Assembly (NCBI RefSeq): GCF_900188455.1
Contig: NZ_FZOL01000011.1
Location: 1-64,000 of the forward strand
Length of the DNA stretch: 64,000 nt
Direction of reading: 5' to 3'
Source: Pseudomonas japonica
GTDB taxonomy: Bacteria > Pseudomonadota > Gammaproteobacteria > Pseudomonadales > Pseudomonadaceae
The position numbers and the translations under genes are program-made. Each line of letters opens with the position of its first letter. The first letter of the stretch is position 1. Positions 44,232 to 52,765 of the stretch are shown in pieces. A model generated the notes under the pieces. The model was not told the DNA's origin and did no database searches. It was given only the letters and a program-made list of their open reading frames with translations.

Positions 44232-45281
44232 TCAGCAGGACTGCCAAGTGCTCAGGTCGTCCCACAGGATGCTGGGCCGGAAATCACCCGGTGCGAGCGA
44301 TGGAGCGTCCTGGTAGAACGCTTGTGCCACGCGGATCTGGACCTTGCGTGGCCCCAGGTTCTCGACATAACCCACGTAGGTGACCCAACCGCGGTCGCTG
44401 CTGCGATTGGTACAGATACGGGTACCGAGTTCGCGCAGGCTCGCGACCCGCAGGCTTTCCTGCTGCGCGCGTTGCCGCTGGCGGTTTTCCTCCGCGAGAC
44501 GTTCCTTTTCAGCCTCGTCCATGGCCTCGCGCTTGCGTTGTTGGGCGAGCGCCTCGCTGGCGGCTTCCAGGGCCTGGAAGTCGGCCTTGACTTGTGCGCT
44601 CGACGCATTCCAGAGCTGGTCGTAGAACGCCTTGACGTTCATCTTGATGCGGGCACGGGGATTTTCGTCCAACGCGACGAACGACTTGATGGATTGGAGC
44701 GCCCTGGCGTCGGGACGGTAACCATGGCGAAACGCGAGCTCCCCCATTTGCGGACCAGAAACGAAATCGGGCGCGTCACTCGAATAACCACTGACCCCAT
44801 AGACATGCGCGGCAACGAGATCGGAGGATTCCGCGGTCGCTTGCCAATTCGGATTGGCGCCATGCTGCAGCAGCACTTCGATCACGCCGAGCTCGAATCG
44901 ACCCATCGCTTGATCGAGCGGGGTGGTGTTCCGTCCCGTTGGCCGTCCCGTCGTCGCCTCTGGGCTGTACTCGCGGTTGACGTTTGCGCCCGCGGCGATC
45001 GCTGCCTTGACGGCGTCGAGGTTGTATCCATAGATGCCCCCCAGCAGGCGTATATCCGGCCCTTGCTCGCTCAGGAATTGCCTCCAGTGCTCCCGAGCCT
45101 GGTTGGACGCCGTGCCTTCCAGACGGTGGCTGTGGCAAGCCTGGTACTTGGGTTCAAAGTGGGTGGCCGAGAGACAGTTACGCAGAGCCTGAGCCGACTC
45201 GGCGGTCTTTTCACGATTTTCCGAAGTCGTGCCACATCCAATCAGAAACAGTGATAACGCGAAGGGAACAATGTGCTTCAC
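44232..45281 (-). CDS. Ankyrin-repeat lipoprotein with coiled coil
   Basis: The 349-residue protein has a lipoprotein signal (PFALSLFLIGCGTT; lipid-attached cysteine near 16). Two or three ankyrin repeats follow at about 80-160 (LDAVKAAIAAGANVN, TTPLDQAMGRFELGVIEVLL then QHGANPN). Then come a charged coiled coil at about 235-285 (KREAMDEAEKERLAEENRQR) and a C-terminal beta-rich domain (VTYVGYVENLGPRKVQIRVA). Translation likely starts at GTG 45281 with AAGGA upstream. It is probably an envelope protein-interaction module, but no function is known. Confidence 0.75.
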   Translation of the reverse strand: MKHIVPFALSLFLIGCGTTSENREKTAESAQALRNCLSATHFEPKYQACHSHRLEGTASNQAREHWRQFLSEQGPDIRLLGGIYGYNLDAVKAAIAAGANVNREYSPEATTGRPTGRNTTPLDQAMGRFELGVIEVLLQHGANPNWQATAESSDLVAAHVYGVSGYSSDAPDFVSGPQMGELAFRHGYRPDARALQSIKSFVALDENPRARIKMNVKAFYDQLWNASSAQVKADFQALEAASEALAQQRKREAMDEAEKERLAEENRQRQRAQQESLRVASLRELGTRICTNRSSDRGWVTYVGYVENLGPRKVQIRVAQAFYQDAPSLAPGDFRPSILWDDLSTWQSC

Positions 45282-45425
45282 AGCCAACGATCCTTGCTGA
45301 AGTGAAAATCGAGATATACGCAGCGACGATATCACAACGACATCACTCATGACGCTTCAAGCGAATCTGCCATGCCCCAGGCAACAGGCTGTCTTGCACA
45401 CGAAACGTCGGGAGTGATCAGCAGG

Positions 45426-46127
45426 TCATCCTGACGCCCTGTTGTCGGTACGCCAGTGGCTCGATTGATGACGCATGTAGGTGCGCAGGGCAATCTGCGG
45501 GCCGTCATGCCAGGGTGCTTCGCTGGTGATGATCGAGGCAATGCGGTCGACGCGGAAATCGCGATAGGCCGCACGGGTGTTGCACCAGCTGCCGACGGTC
45601 CACTTGCCGCCCCAGTAGAACAGGCCGATGGGCTGGATCAGGCGGTGCGACACGGCGCCGTCGAGACTGGTGTAGGTGATCTGCAGCACGCGCTTGTGCT
45701 CGATGGCCTGGCGCAGGCTGCTGAGGTGCCCGCGGGTCGTGGCATCGGCGCTGCCCGTGGCGCGAACCGGGCTTTGCCGCGTGTCGCTGCGCTGCTCCGG
45801 CGCAATGGCCGAGACCTTGCTCAGCAGGGTCCGCGCGGCGCCGGCGAGTTGCGGGTCGGCGCTGCCGGCGAGCATTTCCATGCCGAGGGTCAGCGCGTCG
45901 ACCTCGATGCGGCTCAGGCGCAGCGGTGGCATCTCGAAAGCGGCGTCGAGGGCGTAGCCAACGCCCGTGGTGCCATACACCGGGACACCACTCAGGGACA
46001 GGTCGTCGATATAGCGATAGATCGAGCGCACCGACACGCCGATGCGCTCGGCCAGGCGCTCGGCGGTGATCGGCTGGTGCACGCGGATGAGGTTGACCAG
46101 CTGGAACAGGCGATCGGCTTTGTGCAT
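45426..46127 (-). CDS. HTH-WYL (YafY-like) transcriptional regulator
   Basis: The 233-residue regulator has an N-terminal HTH_11 winged helix (about 5-60; ITAERLAERIGVSVRSIYRY) and a C-terminal WYL domain (about 135-205; LQITYTSLDGAVSHRLIQPI then GLFYWGGKWTVGSWC). WYL domains sense nucleic-acid or nucleotide ligands and include DNA-damage regulators such as PafBC. It starts only 6 bp after the TIGR03915 gene, with GAGGT inside that gene's end, so it is likely the third member of the LexA-box operon. Confidence 0.87.
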   Translation of the reverse strand: MHKADRLFQLVNLIRVHQPITAERLAERIGVSVRSIYRYIDDLSLSGVPVYGTTGVGYALDAAFEMPPLRLSRIEVDALTLGMEMLAGSADPQLAGAARTLLSKVSAIAPEQRSDTRQSPVRATGSADATTRGHLSSLRQAIEHKRVLQITYTSLDGAVSHRLIQPIGLFYWGGKWTVGSWCNTRAAYRDFRVDRIASIITSEAPWHDGPQIALRTYMRHQSSHWRTDNRASG

Positions 46128-46133
46128 GGAGAA

Positions 46134-47000
46134 TTACCTCGTGAGTATCGGCATATCGCTGGCGCGCGGCTCGGCATATCGGATTCTCTTGCCACCCTGC
46201 TCCGCCACCTCCTGCGCCTGTCCATCCCGCTGCTTGCCCTGCCGGGCCAGGCCCACCAGCCGCGGGATCAACGGCCCTTCCGGGAGGTGCCGCCAGAACC
46301 GCCCGGGCATATGCAGACGCAAGGCGTCGGGGTTGACCCGTGCCGGGTTGAAGGTGTGGCGGTAATAGGTCAGCCACAGGTCGGCATCGGGGTCGTCCGC
46401 CTCCCGCGCCCACTGCCGCCATGCTTCGGGGCACTGGCGGCGGTAATCGAACTGCGCACCGTCATAGCGGATGCCATCGCGCGAGGTCGCGATCAGCCAG
46501 CGCTGCCGCCCCAGGCGTTCGGCGAAATGGTCGCTGGCGCTTTCGAGAATGTCGTGGGCCGGTTCGTGAAAGGCCACCAGATCCAGTTGCAGGCGCTCGG
46601 CCAGCAGCGTCGGCAACGGCACGAAACGCACGAAGGCGTGCAGGTGATGGGCTTCGCGGGTGACCTGCCTGATCCGCCGTTGCAACTCGCTGCCCAGGCG
46701 GTCGCCGGCGAGCATGGCGGTACGGTCGCCATGGGCCACGCGCCAGAGCACTTCGTAGAGCAGGTTCCAGCGCTGCTCACCGCGATAGCGGGCAGCCAGC
46801 TGCAACTGCTCCAGCAACTGCACCGGCACCCGCGCCCTGAACGGTCCGGGCCCCCGCGGCAGTGCATCGGGCTGGGCCAGCAGGTCCTGGATCGGTCCCT
46901 GGCCCCAGTTGACCTCGGCCGGGTCGATGCCATGCCCGAGCAGTACCCGCGCCTGGTCGCGCCAGGTGGCGAAGGTGTCGTCGCAGTCGAGGGCAATCAT
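46134..47000 (-). CDS. TIGR03915-type putative DNA repair protein (DUF4130)
   Basis: The 288-residue protein matches the TIGR03915/DUF4130 family, which always accompanies a TIGR03916 radical SAM protein and is thought to act in DNA repair. It has the typical opening MIALDCDDTFATWRDQARVL and family segments HAFVRFVPLP near 165, FHEPAHDILESASDHFAERL near 187 and WLTYYRHTFNPARVNP near 238. No fused uracil-DNA glycosylase (UdgX) domain is present, in contrast to many longer relatives. The ATG at 47000 overlaps the stop of the radical SAM gene (ATGA). Biochemical activity is not established. Confidence 0.85.
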   Translation of the reverse strand: MIALDCDDTFATWRDQARVLLGHGIDPAEVNWGQGPIQDLLAQPDALPRGPGPFRARVPVQLLEQLQLAARYRGEQRWNLLYEVLWRVAHGDRTAMLAGDRLGSELQRRIRQVTREAHHLHAFVRFVPLPTLLAERLQLDLVAFHEPAHDILESASDHFAERLGRQRWLIATSRDGIRYDGAQFDYRRQCPEAWRQWAREADDPDADLWLTYYRHTFNPARVNPDALRLHMPGRFWRHLPEGPLIPRLVGLARQGKQRDGQAQEVAEQGGKRIRYAEPRASDMPILTR

Positions 47001-48217
47001 CCCCACAACCCCATCTGCACTGGTGCCTGCGGCTCACGCAGCCGAGCACGGAGCAGACCGCTGCGCATCTCCCCCAGCACCGGGCGATAGTCGCTGGTGA
47101 CGATGAACGGCCGCGCCTTGTCCAGCACGCAGCGCAACTGGATCAGGTCGTCGTAGCGCACCCGCCGCTCGCGGCGCAGCGCCACCAGGCGCTGCACGCT
47201 GCGCAGGCCGATGCCCGGCACCCGCGCCAGCAAGGCCGGCTCGGCGCGGTTGATATCCACCGGAAACACCTCGCGATGGGACAGCGCCCAGGCCAGCTTG
47301 GGATCGATATCCAGGGCCAGGTTGTTCGCCTCGCTGAGCAGTTCGCCAGCCTTGTAGCCATAGCCGCGCATGAGGAAATCAGCCTGGTACAGGCGGTGCT
47401 CGCGCAACAGCGGTGGCGCCGCCAGCGGCACGCTGTCGGGGCTGTCCGGGATCGGGCTGAACGCCGAGTAGTACACGCGCTTGAGGCCATAGCCCTGATA
47501 CAGCGATTCGGCATTGCGCAGGATGGTGCGGTCGTCCGAGGCATCGGCGCCGACGATCATCTGCGTGCTCTGCCCCGCCGGGGTGAAGCGCGGCGCCCGC
47601 GCCTCGCCGGCCACCGCCTGCTGGCCACGGTGGATGGTGCCCATGGCCCGGCGGATGCTGCTCACCTGCTTTTCCGGGGCCAGGCGCCTGAGGCTGGCAT
47701 CGCTGGGCAGCTCGATATTGACGCTGAGGCGATCGGCCAGGCGCCCGGCTTCCTCGATCAGCAACGGATCGGCGTCGGGGATGGTCTTGAGGTGGATGTA
47801 GCCGCGAAAGCCATGTTCCTCACGCAGCAGCCGGGCGACCCGCACCAGTTGCTCCATGGTGTAGTCCGCCGAACGGATGATCCCGGAACTGAGGAACAGC
47901 CCGCTGATGCAGTTGCGCCGATAGAAATCCAGGGTCAGGCGCACCACTTCCTCGGGGCTGAAGCGCGCCCGCGGGACATTGCTGGAACGGCGGTTGACGC
48001 AGTACTGGCAGTCGTACAGGCAGAAGTTGGTCAGCAGCACCTTGAGCAGCGACACGCAGCGGCCGTCCGGGGTGTAGCTGTGGCAGATGCCCATGCCATT
48101 GGTCGCGCCAAGCCCGTCGCGGCCCTTCGAGCTGCGCTTGGGGGCACCACTGCTGGCACACGAAGCGTCGTACTTGGCGGCGTCGGCGAGGATGCCGAGC
48201 TTGGCGATGAGTTGCAT
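46997..48217 (-). CDS. TIGR03916-type radical SAM protein, putative DNA modification/repair
   Basis: The 406-residue protein has the radical SAM 4Fe-4S motif CLYDCQYC (Cys66, 70, 73). A C-terminal helix-hairpin-helix (about 335-365; ALLARVPGIGLRSVQRLVAL) is a common DNA-binding element. It also carries extra conserved cysteines near the N-terminus (DASCASS, GMGICHS). It is the partner of the downstream TIGR03915 protein, with ATGA overlap. A strong LexA box (48235-48254) lies just before the start at 48217, so induction by DNA damage is expected. An in-frame ATG 60 bases upstream falls beyond the LexA box and is rejected. Confidence 0.88.
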   Translation of the reverse strand: MQLIAKLGILADAAKYDASCASSGAPKRSSKGRDGLGATNGMGICHSYTPDGRCVSLLKVLLTNFCLYDCQYCVNRRSSNVPRARFSPEEVVRLTLDFYRRNCISGLFLSSGIIRSADYTMEQLVRVARLLREEHGFRGYIHLKTIPDADPLLIEEAGRLADRLSVNIELPSDASLRRLAPEKQVSSIRRAMGTIHRGQQAVAGEARAPRFTPAGQSTQMIVGADASDDRTILRNAESLYQGYGLKRVYYSAFSPIPDSPDSVPLAAPPLLREHRLYQADFLMRGYGYKAGELLSEANNLALDIDPKLAWALSHREVFPVDINRAEPALLARVPGIGLRSVQRLVALRRERRVRYDDLIQLRCVLDKARPFIVTSDYRPVLGEMRSGLLRARLREPQAPVQMGLWG

Positions 48218-48234
48218 GGGGAGCGCTTCCCGAA

Positions 48235-48254
48235 TACTGAATATCCATACAGTA
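48235..48254. promoter_or_regulatory. LexA (SOS) box
   Basis: TACTG-N10-CAGTA agrees with the E. coli LexA consensus at 17 of 20 bases. Its near edge is 17 bp upstream of the radical SAM start. No other gene reads from this region, since NnrS is transcribed leftwards towards it, so it most likely controls the repair operon. Confidence 0.82.
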
Positions 48255-48292
48255 TTTCGAGATTGGCAAGGATGCAAGCGCCTGTCGTCGAT

Positions 48293-49480
48293 CTAGCCGG
48301 GATGCCCGTCCACCCTCGCCCGCACCAGCATCGGCGCGTAGCCGCGAATGAACAGGCCGAACGCCACGGTCCAGCACAGCGTCGCCAGCCCCAGACCGAC
48401 GTGGGTATGCAGCGGCACCAGCAGCACCCGGGCGAGCCCGGCCAGGTTGAGCAGGACGAAGGCCAGGGTCATGCCCTTGGGCGGCTCCAGGGGGCGTCCG
48501 GTGTGGCCAAGACTGACCCGGGCGATCATCGCCAGGATCAGTCCGGCCATGCCGCCCACCGTCAGGCAGTGCACGGCCAGGCTCGGGTTCAGCGCCACGC
48601 CGAAATGCCACAGCGCCATGCCTGCGCAGGCCACCGCCAGCCAGGCATAGGCCAGGTGCAGCGACCACAGCAGCGGTACCCGCCACAGGCCGCGATCATG
48701 CCAGCGCAACAGGCGGATGCCATGACCGATCGCCAGCGCGGCAAACAGCCCGCCGACCAGGACACCGGGCCGCAGCGCCAGGCCCGTCGCATACAACACC
48801 GCGACCAGCGCCGAACCGCCCAGCAGCAGCCAGTCCAGCCACGCCCAGGGCTGCACCGCCGTCGCCCTCCCCAGTCCCCGCTGGGTAAAGAACGGAATCA
48901 CCCGGCCGCCGATCAGGCCCATCATCGCCGCCACCAGCCACAGCCCGCCGAGCACACCCTGGCGTTGCCAGCCATCGTTGCCGTGGACCACGCCAGCCAT
49001 CGCGATGCCGTCCACCAGGGTCAGCAACAGCAGCAGCGCCACCAGTGGGTAGTTGCGCTGCTGGCGGACCTTCCACAAGGTGCGTCCCATGAGCCCCGCC
49101 AGCAGCAGCGGAAAGCCCAGTTCCAGCAGCACCAGCAACGGCCAGGGTGCCGCCCCCAGCCAGGCCAGGCGCCCCGCCAGCCAGACCAGGGCCAGGGCCG
49201 CCAGGCGCTTGCCGCTCAGGCCTGGCTGGCCGGTCCAGGTCTGCACCGCGGTCAACAGAAAGCCGGCGACGATCGCCAGGCCGAAACCGAACAGCAGTTC
49301 ATGCCGGTGCCAGGCCAGCCAGCCGCCGGCGGGCGCCCACTCCAGCTTGCCGCTCAGGGCCACCAGCCACAGCGGCAACACCAGCAGCGCGAGCAAGCTG
49401 CCGCCGAGGAAGAACGGGCGAAACGCCAGGCGCCACAGTGGCGCGATCGCCATGGCTTTCTTGCGGTCGATCACTTGCAT
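48293..49480 (-). CDS. nnrS: NnrS-family membrane protein, nitrosative stress
   Basis: The 395-residue protein has about 12 membrane helices. Conserved NnrS features are RPFFLGGSLLALLVLP near 20, the histidine-containing WHRHELLFGFGLAIVAGFLL near 57, GRVIPFFTQRG near 190 and MIARVSLGHTGRPL near 313. NnrS is a haem- and copper-containing membrane protein that protects against NO-related stress. It lies 16 bp after a small membrane protein gene with which it forms a unit, preceded by an ANR/DNR-type box. Confidence 0.9.
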   Translation of the reverse strand: MQVIDRKKAMAIAPLWRLAFRPFFLGGSLLALLVLPLWLVALSGKLEWAPAGGWLAWHRHELLFGFGLAIVAGFLLTAVQTWTGQPGLSGKRLAALALVWLAGRLAWLGAAPWPLLVLLELGFPLLLAGLMGRTLWKVRQQRNYPLVALLLLLTLVDGIAMAGVVHGNDGWQRQGVLGGLWLVAAMMGLIGGRVIPFFTQRGLGRATAVQPWAWLDWLLLGGSALVAVLYATGLALRPGVLVGGLFAALAIGHGIRLLRWHDRGLWRVPLLWSLHLAYAWLAVACAGMALWHFGVALNPSLAVHCLTVGGMAGLILAMIARVSLGHTGRPLEPPKGMTLAFVLLNLAGLARVLLVPLHTHVGLGLATLCWTVAFGLFIRGYAPMLVRARVDGHPG

Positions 49481-49496
49481 GGCGGGCTCCCCCGGT

Positions 49497-49940
49497 TCAC
49501 CAGCTCAGATAGAACATGCCCTTGGCCAGCAGCACGATCAGCAACAGATGAGTAAAGACGCTGGCGTGGATGAAACGCACCGCCGTCGCCGTCATGCGGC
49601 CGCTGCGAAACAACCACAGCGCCGTGACGAAATGCCCGAGCACGCTGAGGGCGACCAGGATCTTCAGGCCGAGCAAGGTGCCGAACGGCGAGTCCAGCGG
49701 CGCCGCCAGTTGCGCCAGGTAACGCTCGCGGACCATGCCCGCGCCGGCCCCGAACAGCACCAGCAGCACCCAGGGCATCAGCCGGCGGGCGCGCTGGCCG
49801 ATGGCGTGTTCGAGCATCATCATCAGCCGGTCGGGCAATTGCTGGCGGATCCCGCCGATGAACAGCACTTCGAAAAATACCGTGCCGATGAACACGATGG
49901 CGGCGAACAGATGCAGGGTCAGCAGAACGGGATAGATCAT
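49497..49940 (-). CDS. CopD-like four-helix membrane protein beside nnrS
   Basis: The 147-residue protein has four membrane helices with histidines at likely haem- or metal-binding positions (LTLHLFAAIVFIGTVFFEVL; LEHAIGQRAR; VRFIHASVFTHLLLIV). This resembles CopD/DUF2269-type membrane domains, which can hold b-type haem. As first gene before nnrS under the same ANR/DNR-type box, it probably takes part in the same NO response. The family assignment is tentative. Confidence 0.7.
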   Translation of the reverse strand: MIYPVLLTLHLFAAIVFIGTVFFEVLFIGGIRQQLPDRLMMMLEHAIGQRARRLMPWVLLVLFGAGAGMVRERYLAQLAAPLDSPFGTLLGLKILVALSVLGHFVTALWLFRSGRMTATAVRFIHASVFTHLLLIVLLAKGMFYLSW

Positions 49941-49991
49941 GGCGGGGCCTCATTGTGCCCGGCAGACTAGCGCGCTCGCGTCCGGCGCGGC

Positions 49992-50005
49992 TTGACCCTC
50001 GTCAA
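49992..50005. promoter_or_regulatory. ANR/DNR (FNR-type) box upstream of the nnrS unit
   Basis: TTGAC-CCTC-GTCAA matches the FNR-family pattern TTGAT-N4-ATCAA except for the two symmetric inner bases, as in many Pseudomonas ANR/DNR sites. Its centre is about 58 bp before the leftward start at 49940, compatible with a -41.5 activator position. The flanks (CGGC/GCCG) extend the palindrome. Confidence 0.7.
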
Positions 50006-50339
50006 GCCGGTGGAACTCGGCGCGGCGAGGCAATCCGGATCAATGACCGGACAGTCACCTGGCGGTAACGCACCGCTATCAATATAGGTGCCGTCAACGT
50101 GCGGGATCTGCTTTGCCTTTCGGACTTCATCGCTGGCAAGAGCCCCTCGCATCTTCCCGGCGGTCCACCCAACCCACCCCAGCTCGCGTAACATTTTGCA
50201 ACCCGACACCCAGCCAAACGCCAGCACGGCAGGCAGCCGGCCCATTGACAGCGCAAAAAGCGCATCCCGCCCTTTCGATATGTATCGAGTACGGGCACAA
50301 TGCGGCTCTTTTTTTGGCTGGCCTACCTGGAGCCTCGAA
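50006..50339. other. Intergenic region before nspC, no firm gene
   Basis: This 330-bp stretch separates the FNR-type box from nspC. It includes TTGACA at 50244-50249 and a weak -10 candidate CACAAT at about 50297-50302. A leftward frame (50245 to 49967) could encode a short protein with a lipoprotein-like start, but it has no ribosome site and ordinary low coding bias, so it is not called. Confidence 0.4.
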
Positions 50340-51437
50340 GTGATCAAGACCCCGTACTACCTCATCGACAAGCAAAAGCTGCTGGGCAACCTGGAAAAGA
50401 TCGCCTACGTGCGCGAGAAATCCGGTGCCAAGGCCCTGCTGGCACTCAAGTGCTTCGCCACCTGGTCGGTGTTCGACCTGATGCAGCAGTACATGGACGG
50501 CACCACCTCGTCCTCGCTCTACGAGCTCAAGCTCGGCCGCCAGAAGTTCGAAGGCGAGACCCACGCCTACAGCGTGGCCTGGGCCGACGACGAGATCGAA
50601 GAGATGCTCGCCAACTGCGACAAGATCATCTTCAACTCCATCGGCCAGCTGCAGCGCTTCGCCGAGGCATCCGAGGGCAAGGTCCGCGGTCTGCGGGTCA
50701 ACCCGCAGGTGAGCAGCTCCGACTACCTGCTGGCCGACCCGGCGCGTCCGTTCAGCCGCCTCGGCGAATGGGACCCGGTCAAGGTCGAAGGCGTGATCGA
50801 GCAGATCTCCGGCTTCATGTTCCACAACAACTGCGAGAACGGCGACTTCGAGCTGTTCGACAAGATGCTCGGCACCATCGAGGAACGCTTCGGCCACCTG
50901 CTGCACAAGGTCGAATGGGTCAGCCTCGGCGGCGGCATCCACTTCACCGGCGAGGGCTATGCCCTGGACGCCTTCTGCGAACGCCTCAAGTCGTTCTCCG
51001 AAACCTACGGCGTGCAGGTCTACCTGGAGCCGGGCGAAGCGGCGATCACCAACAGCGCCTCGCTGGAAGTCACGGTTCTCGACACCCTGTTCAACGGCAA
51101 GCACCTTGCCGTGGTCGACAGCTCGATCGAAGCGCACATGCTCGACCTGCTGATCTACCGCCTCAACGCCAAGATGGCCCCCAACGACGGCGAGCACACC
51201 TACATGGTCTGCGGCAAGTCGTGCCTGGCCGGTGACATCTTCGGCGAGTACCAATTCGATCGTCCGCTGGCCATCGGCGATCGGCTGTCGTTCGTCGACG
51301 CCGCGGGTTACACCATGGTCAAGAAAAACTGGTTCAACGGCCTGAAAATGCCGTCCATCGTAGTGAAACAACTCGACGGTAGCGTCGAGGTGGTTCGTGA
51401 GTTCGGTTTCGAAGACTACCTGTCCAGCCTTTCCTGA
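50340..51437 (+). CDS. nspC: Carboxynorspermidine decarboxylase
   Basis: The 365-residue PLP enzyme of the alanine-racemase-fold decarboxylases makes norspermidine or spermidine by decarboxylating carboxynorspermidine or carboxyspermidine. Lys37 in LLALKCFATWSVF is the expected Schiff-base lysine. SLGGGIHFTGEGYALD near 201 binds the cofactor phosphate, and CGKSCLAGD near 300 supplies the active-site cysteine and aspartate. Translation begins at GTG 50340 after CTGGAG. It is followed after 26 bp by the dehydrogenase that makes its substrate. Confidence 0.92.
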   Translation: MIKTPYYLIDKQKLLGNLEKIAYVREKSGAKALLALKCFATWSVFDLMQQYMDGTTSSSLYELKLGRQKFEGETHAYSVAWADDEIEEMLANCDKIIFNSIGQLQRFAEASEGKVRGLRVNPQVSSSDYLLADPARPFSRLGEWDPVKVEGVIEQISGFMFHNNCENGDFELFDKMLGTIEERFGHLLHKVEWVSLGGGIHFTGEGYALDAFCERLKSFSETYGVQVYLEPGEAAITNSASLEVTVLDTLFNGKHLAVVDSSIEAHMLDLLIYRLNAKMAPNDGEHTYMVCGKSCLAGDIFGEYQFDRPLAIGDRLSFVDAAGYTMVKKNWFNGLKMPSIVVKQLDGSVEVVREFGFEDYLSSLS

Positions 51438-51463
51438 GCTGGCAGATAAGGAGAGATAGAGAA

Positions 51464-52699
51464 TTGAAGAAGAACGTTCTTATCATTGGTGCAGGAGGTG
51501 TCGCCAAGGTGGTGGCCCACAAGTGCGCGCAGCACAACGACGAGCTCGGTCGTATTGCGATTGCGTCGCGGAACATCTCCAAATGCCAGGCCATCATCGA
51601 CAGCGTCAAGGCCAAGGGTAGCCTCAAGGTACCCGCCGACATCCAGGCCTTCTCGCTCAATGCCCTCGATGTCGAGGCAACCAAGGCGCTGATCCGCGAG
51701 ACTCAATCGCAGATCGTGATCAACGTCGGTTCCGCCTTCCTCAACATGTCGGTGCTGCGTGCCTGCATCGATACCGGTGTCGCCTACCTGGACACCGCGA
51801 TCCACGAAGAACCGGGCAAGATCTGCGAAACCCCGCCCTGGTACGGCAACTACGAGTGGAAACACCTCGAAGAGTGCCAGCAGAAGAACATCACGGCCAT
51901 TCTCGGTGTCGGTTTCGACCCGGGTGTGGTCAACGCCTACGCGGCGCTGGCGAAACAACAGTATTTCGACCGCATCGACTCGATCGACATTCTCGACGTC
52001 AATGCCGGGTCCCACGGCAAATACTTCGCCACCAACTTCGATCCGGAAATCAATTTCCGTGAATTCACCGGACAGGTATGGAGCTGGCAGAACAGCCAGT
52101 GGACCAGCAACACCATGTTCGAAGTGAAGCGTACCGACGACCTGCCGGTGGTCGGTTCGCAGAACCTCTACCTCACCGGCCACGATGAAGTGCACTCGCT
52201 GTCGAAGAACCTCGACGTGCCCAACGTGCGTTTCTGGATGAGCTTCGGCGAGCACTACATCAATGTGTTCACCGTGCTGAAGAACCTCGGCCTGCTCTCC
52301 GAGCAACCGGTGAAGACCGCCGAAGGCCTGGAAGTGGTGCCGCTGAAAGTGGTCAAGGCCGTGCTGCCGGATCCGGCCTCGCTGGCGCCTGGCTACACCG
52401 GCAAGACCTGCATCGGTGACCTGGTCAAGGGCAGCAAGGACGGTCAGCCGCGCGAAGTCTTCATCTACAACGTGGCCGACCACGAAGAAGCCTACGCCGA
52501 GACCGACAGCCAGGGCATCTCCTACACCGCCGGCGTGCCGCCGGTGGCCGCGGCCCTGCTGGTCGCCCGTGGCCAGTGGGACGTGCAGCGCATGGTCAAC
52601 GTCGAAGAGCTGCCGGCCGAGCCGTTCCTCCACGCCCTCGACGTGATGGGTCTGCCGACCCGGGTCAAGGACGAGAACGGTGATCGTCCGTGGGCCTGA
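51464..52699 (+). CDS. Carboxynorspermidine/carboxyspermidine dehydrogenase (saccharopine dehydrogenase family)
   Basis: The 411-residue NAD(P)H-dependent enzyme condenses aspartate semialdehyde with diaminopropane or putrescine to give carboxynorspermidine or carboxyspermidine, the substrate of NspC. An N-terminal Rossmann motif VLIIGAGGVAKVVAHK (residues 5-20) and family segments GVAYLDTAIHEEP near 107 and ILGVGFDPGVVNAYA near 146 are visible. The start codon is TTG, preceded by AAGGAG. An intrinsic terminator follows 20 bp after the stop, closing the two-gene operon. Confidence 0.92.
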   Translation: MKKNVLIIGAGGVAKVVAHKCAQHNDELGRIAIASRNISKCQAIIDSVKAKGSLKVPADIQAFSLNALDVEATKALIRETQSQIVINVGSAFLNMSVLRACIDTGVAYLDTAIHEEPGKICETPPWYGNYEWKHLEECQQKNITAILGVGFDPGVVNAYAALAKQQYFDRIDSIDILDVNAGSHGKYFATNFDPEINFREFTGQVWSWQNSQWTSNTMFEVKRTDDLPVVGSQNLYLTGHDEVHSLSKNLDVPNVRFWMSFGEHYINVFTVLKNLGLLSEQPVKTAEGLEVVPLKVVKAVLPDPASLAPGYTGKTCIGDLVKGSKDGQPREVFIYNVADHEEAYAETDSQGISYTAGVPPVAAALLVARGQWDVQRMVNVEELPAEPFLHALDVMGLPTRVKDENGDRPWA

Positions 52700-52719
52700 T
52701 AGGTTCATGAGCTGAAAAG

Positions 52720-52748
52720 AAGGGGCGCCCATACAGGCGCCCCTTTTT
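52720..52748 (+). terminator. Intrinsic terminator of the polyamine operon
   Basis: AAGGGGCGCC (52720-52729) pairs with GGCGCCCCTT (52736-52745), ending in five consecutive T (52744-52748). It is a classical rho-independent terminator. Confidence 0.92.
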
Positions 52749-52765
52749 CGTTTCCACCCAGCCTG

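Noticed and set aside
49967..50245. Possible short leftward gene with lipoprotein-like start
   Set aside because: No ribosome site, no family resemblance, and it would run through the FNR-type box and promoter region of the nnrS unit.
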